From the NCBI GenBank assembly GCA_017515325.1, contig JAFWGA010000011.1, forward strand, positions 1 to 54,924: a stretch of DNA of 54,924 nt, written 5' to 3'. The position numbers and the translations under genes are program-made. The notes under the pieces are model-generated. The model did not search any database. It was given only the letters and a program-made list of their open reading frames with translations, and was not told the DNA's origin. Each line of letters starts with the position of its first letter. Position 1 is the stretch's first letter. This DNA is from Blautia sp. GTDB lineage: Bacteria; Bacillota; Clostridia; Lachnospirales; Lachnospiraceae. Below, in pieces: positions 42,897-50,643 of this stretch.

Positions 42897-42980
42897 ATCA
42901 CTGCGCAGCGGGCGTCAGGCAGCATATTTCCAGCTTTACAAAGACCTGCCATAAAAACAGGGTAGAGAAAGGCCATAAAA

Positions 42981-43004
42981 AAACGGCTTTACAGCCGTTT
43001 TTTT
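42981..43004 (+). terminator. terminator of deoC-DUF1294
   Basis: AAACGGCT, loop TTAC, AGCCGTTT followed by TTTT. Confidence 0.9.
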
Positions 43005-43033
43005 GAGGTTATCAATAAAAAAAGAGGAAGGAG

Positions 43034-43110
43034 GCCGGTACGACGGGAATCGTACCGGCGCGTATGAAAAAGAAAAAATGTAGAATGCTCTTGCTATGCT
43101 TTCTACATTT
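43034..43110. repeat. two tandem hairpins, one terminator-shaped on the minus strand
   Basis: GCCGGTACGA and its complement (43034-43043, 43050-43059) form a perfect 10-bp stem. AAATGTAGAA and its complement (43076-43085, 43101-43110) form another. On the minus strand the second stem is followed by TTTTTTCTTTTTC, the form of an intrinsic terminator, yet no minus-strand gene lies upstream. Confidence 0.7.
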
Positions 43111-43221
43111 AATAAGATACACCTCGTATGTTAAAAGAATATGTTCTATTTGTAAACGTTTTTTGAGCGCTTTTATAACATTTATAAGAAAAAATTTTTT
43201 GAAGAAATTTTCATTTTTGTC

Positions 43222-43249
43222 TTTACAAATAAAAAAAATCTGCTATAAT
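43222..43249 (+). promoter_or_regulatory. tRNA-Val promoter with A-tract upstream
   Basis: TTTACA (43222-43227), a 16-bp A-rich spacer and TATAAT (43244-43249), starting about 5 nt before the tRNA. AT-rich sequence upstream resembles an UP element. Confidence 0.8.
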
Positions 43250-43259
43250 AACACTTGTT

Positions 43260-43332
43260 GGAAGGTTAGCTCAGCTGGGAGAGCGCTCGCTTGACGTGCG
43301 AAAGGTCGCAGGTTCGATCCCTGTACCTTCCA
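43260..43332 (+). tRNA. tRNA-Val (anticodon GAC)
   Basis: Acceptor GGAAGGT pairs with ACCTTCC, the D-arm is GCTCAGCTGGGAGAGC, the anticodon loop TTGACGT gives GAC, and the T-arm is GCAGGTTCGATCCCTGT. The discriminator is A and no CCA is encoded. A terminator follows. Confidence 0.95.
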
Positions 43333-43337
43333 TTTCA

Positions 43338-43369
43338 GCCTGTTCCATTTTTGGAACAGGCCTTTTTTT
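43338..43369 (+). terminator. terminator after tRNA-Val
   Basis: GCCTGTTCC, six-base loop, GGAACAGGC followed by a C and TTTTTTT. Confidence 0.93.
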
Positions 43370-43402
43370 ATCACAAAATCAATATTCAGGAGTACATATT
43401 AT

Positions 43403-44242
43403 ATGCTTGAGATCGGAACAAAGCAAACCCTAACCATTGTCAAAACGGTTGACTTCGGCGTGTATCTCGCCAAGAGCTCTGCATCCAGGCCTGCAGACCA
43501 AGTCCTTCTTCCCGCCAAACAGGTTCCGGAAGGAACAAAAACCGGTGATATCCTGGAGGTTTTTCTCTACCTCGACTCCCAGGACCGTCCCATCGCAACC
43601 ACCCGGGAACCCAGGATCACTTTGGGCGAAATTGCCCTCCTTCCGGTCAAAGAAGTCACAAGGATAGGTGCCTTCCTCGATTGGGGTCTGGAGAAGGACC
43701 TGCTCCTCCCCTTCCATGAACAGACCAAACGGGTAAACCAAGGGGAAGAAGTCCTCGTCACTCTCTACCTGGACAAGAGTCAGCGTCTGTGCGCATCCAT
43801 GAAGGTTTACCACCAGCTCTCCTGTCAGTCCCCCTACAAGGCGGGAGACATGGTAGAAGGCCGTGTATATGAGATCATCGACAATTTCGGTGTTTTTGTG
43901 GCTGTGGATGACCGCTACAACGCCCTGATCCCCAGGCAGGAGGCCCAAGGCGAATACAAGCCCGGTGATATCCTTTCCCTTCGTGTTACGAAGGTTCAGG
44001 AAGACGGAAAGCTTTCTGTCAGTGCCAGAAAAAAAGCTTATCTCCAGATGCAGGACGATGCCGACCATATCCTTGCACGGATAACCTCTTCCGAAGGCAG
44101 TCTTCCCTTCGATGACAAAGCTTCCCCGGAATTGATCCAAAAGCAAACCGGCCTTAGCAAAAACGCCTTTAAGCGCGCCGTCGGCAGATTGTTAAAAGAA
44201 GAAAAGATCCGGATCAAGGATGGTCACATCCTGCTAAAATAA
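43403..44242 (+). CDS. cvfB: S1-domain RNA-binding protein, CvfB/YitL family
   Basis: 279 residues. Three S1-like OB domains (about 3-65, 68-130 and 145-212; the third with GDMVEGRVYEIIDNFGVFVA and KLSVSARKK) are followed by a C-terminal winged helix (LIQKQTGLSKNAFKRAVGRL, IRIKDGHILLK). This is the architecture of CvfB, an RNA-binding protein that affects virulence gene expression in staphylococci. The first codon at 43403 follows an AGGAG sequence. dnaE follows after 65 nt. Confidence 0.9.
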   Translation: MLEIGTKQTLTIVKTVDFGVYLAKSSASRPADQVLLPAKQVPEGTKTGDILEVFLYLDSQDRPIATTREPRITLGEIALLPVKEVTRIGAFLDWGLEKDLLLPFHEQTKRVNQGEEVLVTLYLDKSQRLCASMKVYHQLSCQSPYKAGDMVEGRVYEIIDNFGVFVAVDDRYNALIPRQEAQGEYKPGDILSLRVTKVQEDGKLSVSARKKAYLQMQDDADHILARITSSEGSLPFDDKASPELIQKQTGLSKNAFKRAVGRLLKEEKIRIKDGHILLK

Positions 44243-44307
44243 TCGACCTGTGTCGTAGCTGCGAAGCGCATAGGACTGAGTCGTTGCTTCATCAGAAAGG
44301 AAAACCG

Positions 44308-47300
44308 ATGGCATTTACTCATCTGCATGTTCACACCGAATACAGCCTTCTGGACGGTTCCAACAAGATCACGGAGTATGTCCAGAGAGTCAAAGACCTG
44401 GGAATGACCAGTGCCGCCATCACCGACCACGGTGTCATGTACGGCGTCATCGACTTTTACCGTGCCGCAAAGGCGGCAGGGATCAATCCTGTCCTTGGCT
44501 GTGAGGTCTATGTCTCTCCCGGTTCCCGTTTTGAGAAAACCGGTACGGAGAGCGACGACCGTTATTACCATCTTGTCCTCCTGGCGGAAAACAATCTCGG
44601 CTACGCAAACCTTTCCAAAATCGTCTCCAGGGGGTTCACGGAAGGTTTTTACTACAAGCCTCGCGTAGACTACGAGTTATTGGAACAGTATCACGAAGGC
44701 ATCATAGCGCTCTCCGCCTGTCTGGCCGGAGAGGTGGCCCGCCATATCGTCCGGGGAAACTACGATCAGGCAAAATCCTCTGCCCTTCACTACCAGGATA
44801 TTTTCGGAAAGGGGAATTTCTTCCTGGAGATGCAGGATCACGGCATACCGGAGCAAAAGATTGTCAACCAACAGCTGATGCGCATGAGTCAGGAGACAGG
44901 TATTGAACTGGTCTGTACCAATGACGTTCACTATACCTACGAGCAGGACGCGGATTCCCATGACATCCTTCTCTGCCTGCAGACCGGAAAGAAATTATCC
45001 GATGAAAATCGGATGCGCTATGAAGGCGGTCAGTATTTTGTCAAATCCGAGGAGCAAATGGCGGAGCTTTTTTCCTTCGCCCCCTTCGCTCTGGAAAACA
45101 CGCAAAGGATTGCAGACCGCTGCCATGTTGAGATCGAATTCGGCGTGACCAAGCTGCCTCGTTTTGACGTTCCCGAAGGCTGCACCGCCTGGGAATACCT
45201 GAACCGGCTTTGTCAGGACGGCCTTCAGGCACTTTACCCTGTGATTACACAGGAGCTTACCGACCGCCTGGATTATGAGTTGAACACGATCCGCAGCATG
45301 GGATATGTCGATTATTTCCTCATTGTCTGGGATTTTATCAGATATGCCCGCGATCATGACATCATGGTCGGCCCCGGAAGAGGCTCCGCTGCAGGCAGTC
45401 TTGTCGCCTACTGCCTGGGCATCACCCGACTCGACCCCCTCAAATATGATCTTCTCTTTGAGCGTTTTCTCAATCCGGAGCGGGTTTCCATGCCAGATAT
45501 CGATGTGGATTTCTGCTTTGAACGACGTCAGGAGGTCATTGATTACGTTTCCGAAAAATACGGCAGGGATTGCGTCGTACAGATCACCACCTTTGGCACT
45601 CTCGCTGCCCGAGGTGTCATCCGGGATGTCGGAAGAGTAATGGATCTGCCCTATGCCACCTGTGATACCATCGCTAAAATGGTTCCTCAGGAGCTGAACA
45701 TTACCATCGACAAGGCTCTGACCATGAATCCCGAGCTGAAAAAAGCATATGAGGAAAAGGAGGAGATCAGACGACTGATTGATATGGCAAAACGCCTGGA
45801 GGGTCTCCCCAGACAATGCGGGATGCACGCAGCCGGAGTCGTCATCTGTCAGAAGGCTGCCGAAGAATATGTCCCTCTCTCCCGCTCTTCAGATGGCAGT
45901 ATCGTCACCCAGTTCACCATGACGACCCTGGAAGAGCTGGGGCTTCTGAAAATGGATTTCCTGGGCCTGCGCACTCTTACGGTCATCCAGAATGCCCAGC
46001 AGATGATCGCCAAAGGCAAAGGAATTATGCTGGACCTGGACAAACTGGACTATACCGACAAGGCCGTTCTGGATTCTCTGGGCACCGGCCGGACCGATGG
46101 AATCTTTCAGCTTGAATCCTCGGGGATGAAGGGCTTCATGAAGGAGCTTAAACCTCAGAGCCTGGAGGATGTGATCGCCGGCATTTCCCTATACCGGCCG
46201 GGTCCCATGGATTTTATCCCTCAATATATCCGAGGGAAAAACAGGCCTGATACCATCCGATACGACAGCCCGCTTTTAGAGCCCATCCTCAGCCCAACCT
46301 ACGGATGTATCGTATACCAGGAGCAGGTCATGCAAATCGTCCGTTCTCTGGCCGGATACAGCCTGGGCCGGAGTGATCTTGTCCGGCGCGCCATGTCAAA
46401 GAAAAAGGCATCTGTCATGGAGAAGGAACGCCGCAATTTTGTCTATGGCAATGAAGAGGAAGGCGTTCCCGGCTGTATCGCAAACGATATTCCCGAAAAG
46501 ACGGCCAATAAAATCTATGATGAGATGACGGATTTCGCCAAATATGCCTTTAATAAATCTCACGCCGCCTGTTATGCCGTTGTTGCATATCAAACAGCTT
46601 ATCTTAAATACTATTACCCGGCAGAATTTATGGCTGCCCTGATGACATCCGTGATCGATTTCCAGTCAAAGGTAGCAGAATATGTGCAGGTCTGCCGCCA
46701 GATGCGCCTTCCCATTCTTCCTCCGGATGTAAACAAGGGGGACTATGGCTTTTCCGTGGACGGAACTGCCATACTCTACGGACTCTCGGCCATCAAGAAC
46801 GTCGGCCGGCCGGCCATCCGTGAGATGGTTAAGGAAAGAGAGAAAAACGGTTCCTTCAGCAGCCTGCGCGATTTCATGGAACGCAATCCACAGCTGAATC
46901 GGCGTGCCATAGAGAACCTGATCAAGGCAGGAGCCCTGGATGGCCTGAAAGGAAACCGTAGACAGAAAATCGCTGTTCTGGGAAAACTATCCGACAGTAT
47001 TGCCGATTCCAGGAAGCAGTCCATAAGCGGCCAGATGAGCCTGTTTGACATCCTGCCCGAAGAAAACAAAAAAGAATTCGAGATTGCCCTGCCGGAGCTG
47101 GCGGAATTTGAGCCTGAGGAACTCCTGGCCGGGGAAAAGGAGGTACTGCACATTTATCTGAGCGGTCACCCTCTGGACAAGTACCGCTATATTCTGGAAA
47201 AAATGTCAACGGTACGAACCACGGACTTCCTGCCGGATGAAGAGACGGGGCTCCCCAGGGTTCAGGACAAAGCAATTGCCATCATCGGAGGAATGATCAC

Positions 47301-47772
47301 GGAGTGCACGATCAAGTACACCAAAAAGAACCAGATCATGGCCTTCCTCACCCTGGAAGACTTAGTGGGAACGGTGGAGGTCGTGGTCTTCAGCAGTGTC
47401 TATGAGAGATATGGCTCTCTTCTGAATGAAAATGCCAGAGTATTTATCCAGGGAAGGATCTCTGCCGAGGACAACAAAGCCAGCAAAATTATCTTAGACA
47501 AGGTGCGGCTCCTGGAGGAAATGCCCAGGGAAATCTGGTTCCAGTTTAAAGACCGCAAGGATTACGCTGCCCATGAGCAGGACTTCCTGGCAGATTTAAG
47601 ACAGAATCCTGGCAGCAATCGGACTGTGGTATTTCTAAAGGATGTCAAAGCCATGAAAAGACTTCCTTCTGACTGCCAGGTGAGCCTGGATGAAGACTGG
47701 CTATCCCAGGTCCGGCAAAAGTATGGTCCCGAAAATGTGAAGGTCCTGGAACAGGTGCTGAAAAGCCTGTAG
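44308..47772 (+). CDS. dnaE: DNA polymerase III subunit alpha (DnaE type)
   Basis: 1154 residues with the start at 44308, preceded by AAAGGA; the frame extends eight codons further without support. The N-terminal PHP domain starts FTHLHVHTEYSLLDGSNKI. The catalytic palm has VGPGRGSAAGSLVAYCLGIT and the aspartates in MPDIDVDFCFERR. A C-terminal OB-fold is visible (AFLTLEDLVGTVEVVVFSS). Firmicutes use DnaE together with PolC, DnaE extending RNA primers. It is co-directional with cvfB. Confidence 0.96.
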   Translation: MAFTHLHVHTEYSLLDGSNKITEYVQRVKDLGMTSAAITDHGVMYGVIDFYRAAKAAGINPVLGCEVYVSPGSRFEKTGTESDDRYYHLVLLAENNLGYANLSKIVSRGFTEGFYYKPRVDYELLEQYHEGIIALSACLAGEVARHIVRGNYDQAKSSALHYQDIFGKGNFFLEMQDHGIPEQKIVNQQLMRMSQETGIELVCTNDVHYTYEQDADSHDILLCLQTGKKLSDENRMRYEGGQYFVKSEEQMAELFSFAPFALENTQRIADRCHVEIEFGVTKLPRFDVPEGCTAWEYLNRLCQDGLQALYPVITQELTDRLDYELNTIRSMGYVDYFLIVWDFIRYARDHDIMVGPGRGSAAGSLVAYCLGITRLDPLKYDLLFERFLNPERVSMPDIDVDFCFERRQEVIDYVSEKYGRDCVVQITTFGTLAARGVIRDVGRVMDLPYATCDTIAKMVPQELNITIDKALTMNPELKKAYEEKEEIRRLIDMAKRLEGLPRQCGMHAAGVVICQKAAEEYVPLSRSSDGSIVTQFTMTTLEELGLLKMDFLGLRTLTVIQNAQQMIAKGKGIMLDLDKLDYTDKAVLDSLGTGRTDGIFQLESSGMKGFMKELKPQSLEDVIAGISLYRPGPMDFIPQYIRGKNRPDTIRYDSPLLEPILSPTYGCIVYQEQVMQIVRSLAGYSLGRSDLVRRAMSKKKASVMEKERRNFVYGNEEEGVPGCIANDIPEKTANKIYDEMTDFAKYAFNKSHAACYAVVAYQTAYLKYYYPAEFMAALMTSVIDFQSKVAEYVQVCRQMRLPILPPDVNKGDYGFSVDGTAILYGLSAIKNVGRPAIREMVKEREKNGSFSSLRDFMERNPQLNRRAIENLIKAGALDGLKGNRRQKIAVLGKLSDSIADSRKQSISGQMSLFDILPEENKKEFEIALPELAEFEPEELLAGEKEVLHIYLSGHPLDKYRYILEKMSTVRTTDFLPDEETGLPRVQDKAIAIIGGMITECTIKYTKKNQIMAFLTLEDLVGTVEVVVFSSVYERYGSLLNENARVFIQGRISAEDNKASKIILDKVRLLEEMPREIWFQFKDRKDYAAHEQDFLADLRQNPGSNRTVVFLKDVKAMKRLPSDCQVSLDEDWLSQVRQKYGPENVKVLEQVLKSL

Positions 47773-47776
47773 CGAT

Positions 47777-47828
47777 AAAAAAAGCGGGGCCAGGCACTTT
47801 AGGTTTTATCCGCAAAGCGCCCGGCCCC
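47777..47828 (-). terminator. terminator of the cyclase gene
   Basis: On the minus strand GGGGCC and GGCCCC (47828-47823 and 47791-47786) enclose further pairing of GCGCTTT with AAAGTGC, and the stem runs into GCTTTTTTT. It lies between convergent dnaE and the cyclase gene. Confidence 0.85.
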
Positions 47829-47843
47829 ATTCCTCTTAGAGAA

Positions 47844-48962
47844 TCAGTTCATGGCAAGTGTTTCCCTGATCCATTCCTCATATCCGGATGGCACATAGGT
47901 ATAGAAAAGAAGATATTGGTTTTCGTTTTTTTCCATTACCTTGCACTGAAGACGTCCCCCCGCTTTCATCTGAAGGCTGTCAAACAACTCCAGATTTGTT
48001 TCCGTTTCCAGGACGCAGCTGTCATGTCCCACAGACAGAATCCCTCCATAATAGGCCTTTTCCATCGTCTGCTTTTCGTTCAGCTTGAAAAAACAGACCG
48101 GCAGGGGAGCATGGAGCTTCTTCAGTTCGTCGTTTCCGGGAGCGGTCTGAATGTTGTAGGGTTCCCCCAGACCTGTTACATGGTAGAGTACGATCTCATC
48201 GGTTGTCCCCTTTGGTCTGACGGTCATTTCCTTCTCTACCACAAGGGGAACGGAAATCTCTTCTCTTGTATCGGAGGAAATCAGAACCTGTCCTCCCACT
48301 GTATAGCTTTCAATGCGGCTGCAGAGATTGACATGGTTCCCGACTGCCCCATACTTCATGCGCTTTTCTGATCCAATGATCCCTATACTCACTTCTCCTG
48401 TATTGATCCCGATCCCCATCTCCAGGTATGGATATTCCCTCTCCTTATTCCAACGGTTTATCTCATCCATGGCGTTTTCCATCTCCAGTGCCGCCGCTAC
48501 AGCATCTGCAGCATGGGTCTGGGAAACGACAGGAGCCCCAAATACCGACAGGATCCCGTCTCCCATGAATTCAAGGATGGTTCCCCCCCGTTTCTGGATC
48601 ACGTCGGTCATCTTTTCGAGATAATGATTCAGCATACCGATCAGATCCTGGGCATCCATTTTTTCGCTGATGGAAGTAAACCCTCGCAGGTCACTCATCA
48701 TGATCGTGACATTCCTCTTTTTTCCACCGGGGGAAAGACCATCCGGCTTATTCAGGAGCTCATTGACGATATCATCGGAAAAGAACATACCAAAGGTCTT
48801 GCTCAGCAGTTCATTTCTGACCTCCAGCTGCTGGTTCAGGACATCAATGTGCTCCATGGCTTTTACCGCGTCCTGCAGTTCCAACAATTCGCTCAAATCT
48901 CCCAGGACCAGAGTAAGCCCCAATGGCTGTCCCGAGAATTCCGCCAGGACAAACAGAGACAC
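47844..48962 (-). CDS. class III adenylate/guanylate cyclase, probably frameshifted at its 5' end
   Basis: The frame shown is 372 residues from a GTG at 48962 with no ribosome binding site. It starts in the last strands of a PAS-like domain (VSLFVLAEFSGQPLGLTLVL), then a coiled-coil helix (DAVKAMEHIDVLNQQLEVRN), and then the catalytic domain with both metal aspartates, SDLRGFTS (D91) and FMGDGILSVFGAP (D135), and the GAVGNHVNLCSRIES segment. The expected start is the ATG at 49042, overlapping the stop of the upstream gene (TAATG); that frame reads MDMIQGSKKKETLILPYFAG and hits TGA near 48972. A single-base shift between about 48972 and 49000 would join both into one protein of about 395 residues. 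The usual Asp in GDxVN is Asn here, so nucleotide preference is uncertain. Confidence 0.75.
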   Translation of the reverse strand: MSLFVLAEFSGQPLGLTLVLGDLSELLELQDAVKAMEHIDVLNQQLEVRNELLSKTFGMFFSDDIVNELLNKPDGLSPGGKKRNVTIMMSDLRGFTSISEKMDAQDLIGMLNHYLEKMTDVIQKRGGTILEFMGDGILSVFGAPVVSQTHAADAVAAALEMENAMDEINRWNKEREYPYLEMGIGINTGEVSIGIIGSEKRMKYGAVGNHVNLCSRIESYTVGGQVLISSDTREEISVPLVVEKEMTVRPKGTTDEIVLYHVTGLGEPYNIQTAPGNDELKKLHAPLPVCFFKLNEKQTMEKAYYGGILSVGHDSCVLETETNLELFDSLQMKAGGRLQCKVMEKNENQYLLFYTYVPSGYEEWIRETLAMN

Positions 48963-49041
48963 TCTCAGATGCTTTTCCTTTTCCCAGCGAAATAAGGCAG
49001 AATCAGGGTCTCCTTCTTTTTCGAACCCTGGATCATGTCCA

Positions 49042-49512
49042 TTACCTTATTCCAAAGTTGCGGACAGCTTTGCCGTAAGCCAAATGCTTTTTCAGCTTGC
49101 CGACAATACTCTCATTATCCGATTCTGCCTGGCCTTTCTCGAGCAAATCGAGAATCCCTTTTGCCTCTTCATAATCTTTTGTAAGGGTACGAATCCTGTT
49201 GCCGATATGATCCATAAGCTGCAGTGCTTTTTCCGGATTTGCCTCCAGGTATTCACCCGTTTCCTCCGGGCTGACCACCAACAGCTTTGTTCCATCCTCC
49301 AGGGCAATGGCCGAATCACTGCGGGGATAGTTCTCAATGATCGCCATCTCACCAAGGAAATCACCTGGTTGAAGTTCTGAAAGGAAAAGGGAATTTCCTT
49401 CGCCCAAATCATAATAAACCTTTACTTTGTCTTCCAGGATCTGGAAAAATTCACTCCCCCAATCCCCCTGACGGAAAATCACATCATTTTTGTTCAGCTG
49501 TTTTTCTCCCAT
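49042..49512 (-). CDS. cyclic nucleotide-binding domain protein
   Basis: 156 residues. A single cNMP-binding domain fills residues 5-115: DVIFRQGDWGSEFFQILEDK, LFLSELQPGDFLGEMAII and the phosphate-binding turn region NYPRSDSAIALEDGTKLLVV. A short helical tail follows and there is no DNA-binding domain. The arginine expected in the phosphate-binding cassette (R-S/T-A) is present as RSDSA. The stop overlaps the ATG of the cyclase frame (TAATG), so sensor and cyclase are likely produced together and may form a feedback pair. Confidence 0.85.
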   Translation of the reverse strand: MGEKQLNKNDVIFRQGDWGSEFFQILEDKVKVYYDLGEGNSLFLSELQPGDFLGEMAIIENYPRSDSAIALEDGTKLLVVSPEETGEYLEANPEKALQLMDHIGNRIRTLTKDYEEAKGILDLLEKGQAESDNESIVGKLKKHLAYGKAVRNFGIR

Positions 49513-49899
49513 AAAAAACCTGCCTTTCTTCTAACTGTTCCCAACCGAATCTGTAACTGCTCCGCACTGTATGAATCGCAAATCCATGCGCATCATGATT
49601 ATGCTCTACTTATAGTGTAGATGTTCTGCTTTAAAAAAAATCAAGTAAATAGTTTTTTCACTTTGGCTTTTTTCTGATCCCGCCCGTTTTTTCCTGTTAC
49701 CCCTTTTTTGTCGATTTAGGCGGCGTATCAATCTATAGAGCAGAAGAACGCAGCCTGTCCTCGACTGTTCGACTTTAGCAGGAAGCAGCTCGCAGGGGCG
49801 TGGGAGCTGCTTACAGAACAGTTGCCGTCTGTCTTTCTTTTTCCGTCGATATCGCTTATAATTGTAACGGAAAATCTAAAATCCTGGAAGGAGCCATAA
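49513..49899. other. divergent region with structured sigI leader
   Basis: 387 nt between the cNMP-binding gene (minus) and sigI (plus). On the sigI side, CGACTGTTC and GAACAGTTG (49762-49770, 49816-49824) enclose a perfect 9-bp AAGCAGCTC/GAGCTGCTT hairpin (49783-49791, 49804-49812). TATAAT at 49857-49862 precedes sigI but lacks a good -35. CTGGAAGGAG is the ribosome binding site. No gene is seen. Confidence 0.55.
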
Positions 49900-50643
49900 A
49901 TGGAGAAAGAGAGTAAGAATGATTCGGCCCTGGCTGTACCGAAAGACCGAGAAGGAAAAGAACGGTTTCTTCTGGAAGAAGAAACGCATATTCTGCGTCT
50001 GGCCGCTAAAATCCTTCACAAACCGATCAGCTTCAGCGATGAAGAATGGTCGGTGGCTTTTCAGGCTGTTTCTTCCGCCCTGGACAGCTTTGATGAAGAA
50101 AAGGGTAATTTCTGGTCATACGCAGCCCTGGTGATGGACAGTCGGCTGAAGGATTATTACAGGGCAGCAAACCGAAGAAACCCTGAGGTGCTGGTTTCGC
50201 CGGAAGCCTTTGAGGGAGAACTGGAGGAGGACGATCCTGGCTTTTCCCTGCAGCATGAGATACAGCAGCATACGATTTCCTGGGAAGACACATCCTTGAA
50301 GGATGAGATTCTTGCCCTGCAGGAAGAACTGAAGCGGTATGACATCTCCTTTTTTGACCTGACGGAAAGTTCGCCAAAGGCTGAGAAAACAAGGCGCAGC
50401 TGCGCCGACCTGATCCGGGCCTTTTTTGCGCCACCGCCTCCACTGGTCAGTAAAATGAGGAAATCGGGAATTCTGCCTGCGAAGGAGCTTCTGAGCCGAA
50501 CCAAAATATCAAGAAAGATCCTGGACCGGTATCGCAAGTATCTCATCACATCCGCCCTGATCCTGGACGGAGATTACCCAGGACTTTCAGACTATCTTCA
50601 GTATGTAAAAAAAGATTTGAGAACAGGGGGAGGAGTATTATGA
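49900..50643 (+). CDS. sigI: RNA polymerase sigma factor of the SigI family
   Basis: 247 residues, family length. The N-terminal region 2 reads ILHKPISFSDEEWSVAFQAVSSALDSFDEEKGNFWSYAAL-like, the typical SigI helix pair. The linker is acidic. The C-terminal domain, special to SigI, has LPAKELLSRTKISRKILDRY and ends YLQYVKKDLRTGGGVL. In B. subtilis SigI responds to heat and wall stress; in cellulolytic clostridia several SigI proteins switch polysaccharide genes on. Its stop overlaps the start of rsgI (ATGA), the standard arrangement. Confidence 0.9.
   Translation: MEKESKNDSALAVPKDREGKERFLLEEETHILRLAAKILHKPISFSDEEWSVAFQAVSSALDSFDEEKGNFWSYAALVMDSRLKDYYRAANRRNPEVLVSPEAFEGELEEDDPGFSLQHEIQQHTISWEDTSLKDEILALQEELKRYDISFFDLTESSPKAEKTRRSCADLIRAFFAPPPPLVSKMRKSGILPAKELLSRTKISRKILDRYRKYLITSALILDGDYPGLSDYLQYVKKDLRTGGGVL

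Larger units (their letters stand above)
42897..43259. other. non-coding stretch before tRNA-Val (363 nt)
   Basis: It holds the deoC terminator, two strong hairpins at 43034-43110 and a very AT-rich stretch with A-tracts ending in the tRNA promoter. A 76-codon plus-strand frame starting at 43064 runs into the tRNA and is not called. Confidence 0.6.

Noticed and set aside
43140-43170. CcpA cre-like site (TTGTAAACG half)
   Set aside because: The second half does not match, and it lies in a generally AT-rich stretch far from the deoC promoter.
43064-43294. 76-codon plus-strand frame before tRNA-Val
   Set aside because: It runs into the tRNA gene, starts inside hairpins and is AT-biased nonsense.
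44243-44285. Possible further copy of the CGACCTGTG repeat before dnaE
   Set aside because: Only CGACCTGTG and a TGCG/CGCA stem are shared; the rest differs, so similarity may be chance.
49690-49730. SigI-type promoter (ACCCC ... CGTA) before sigI
   Set aside because: The spacing of about 20 nt is longer than expected and both elements are short, so a chance match is likely.
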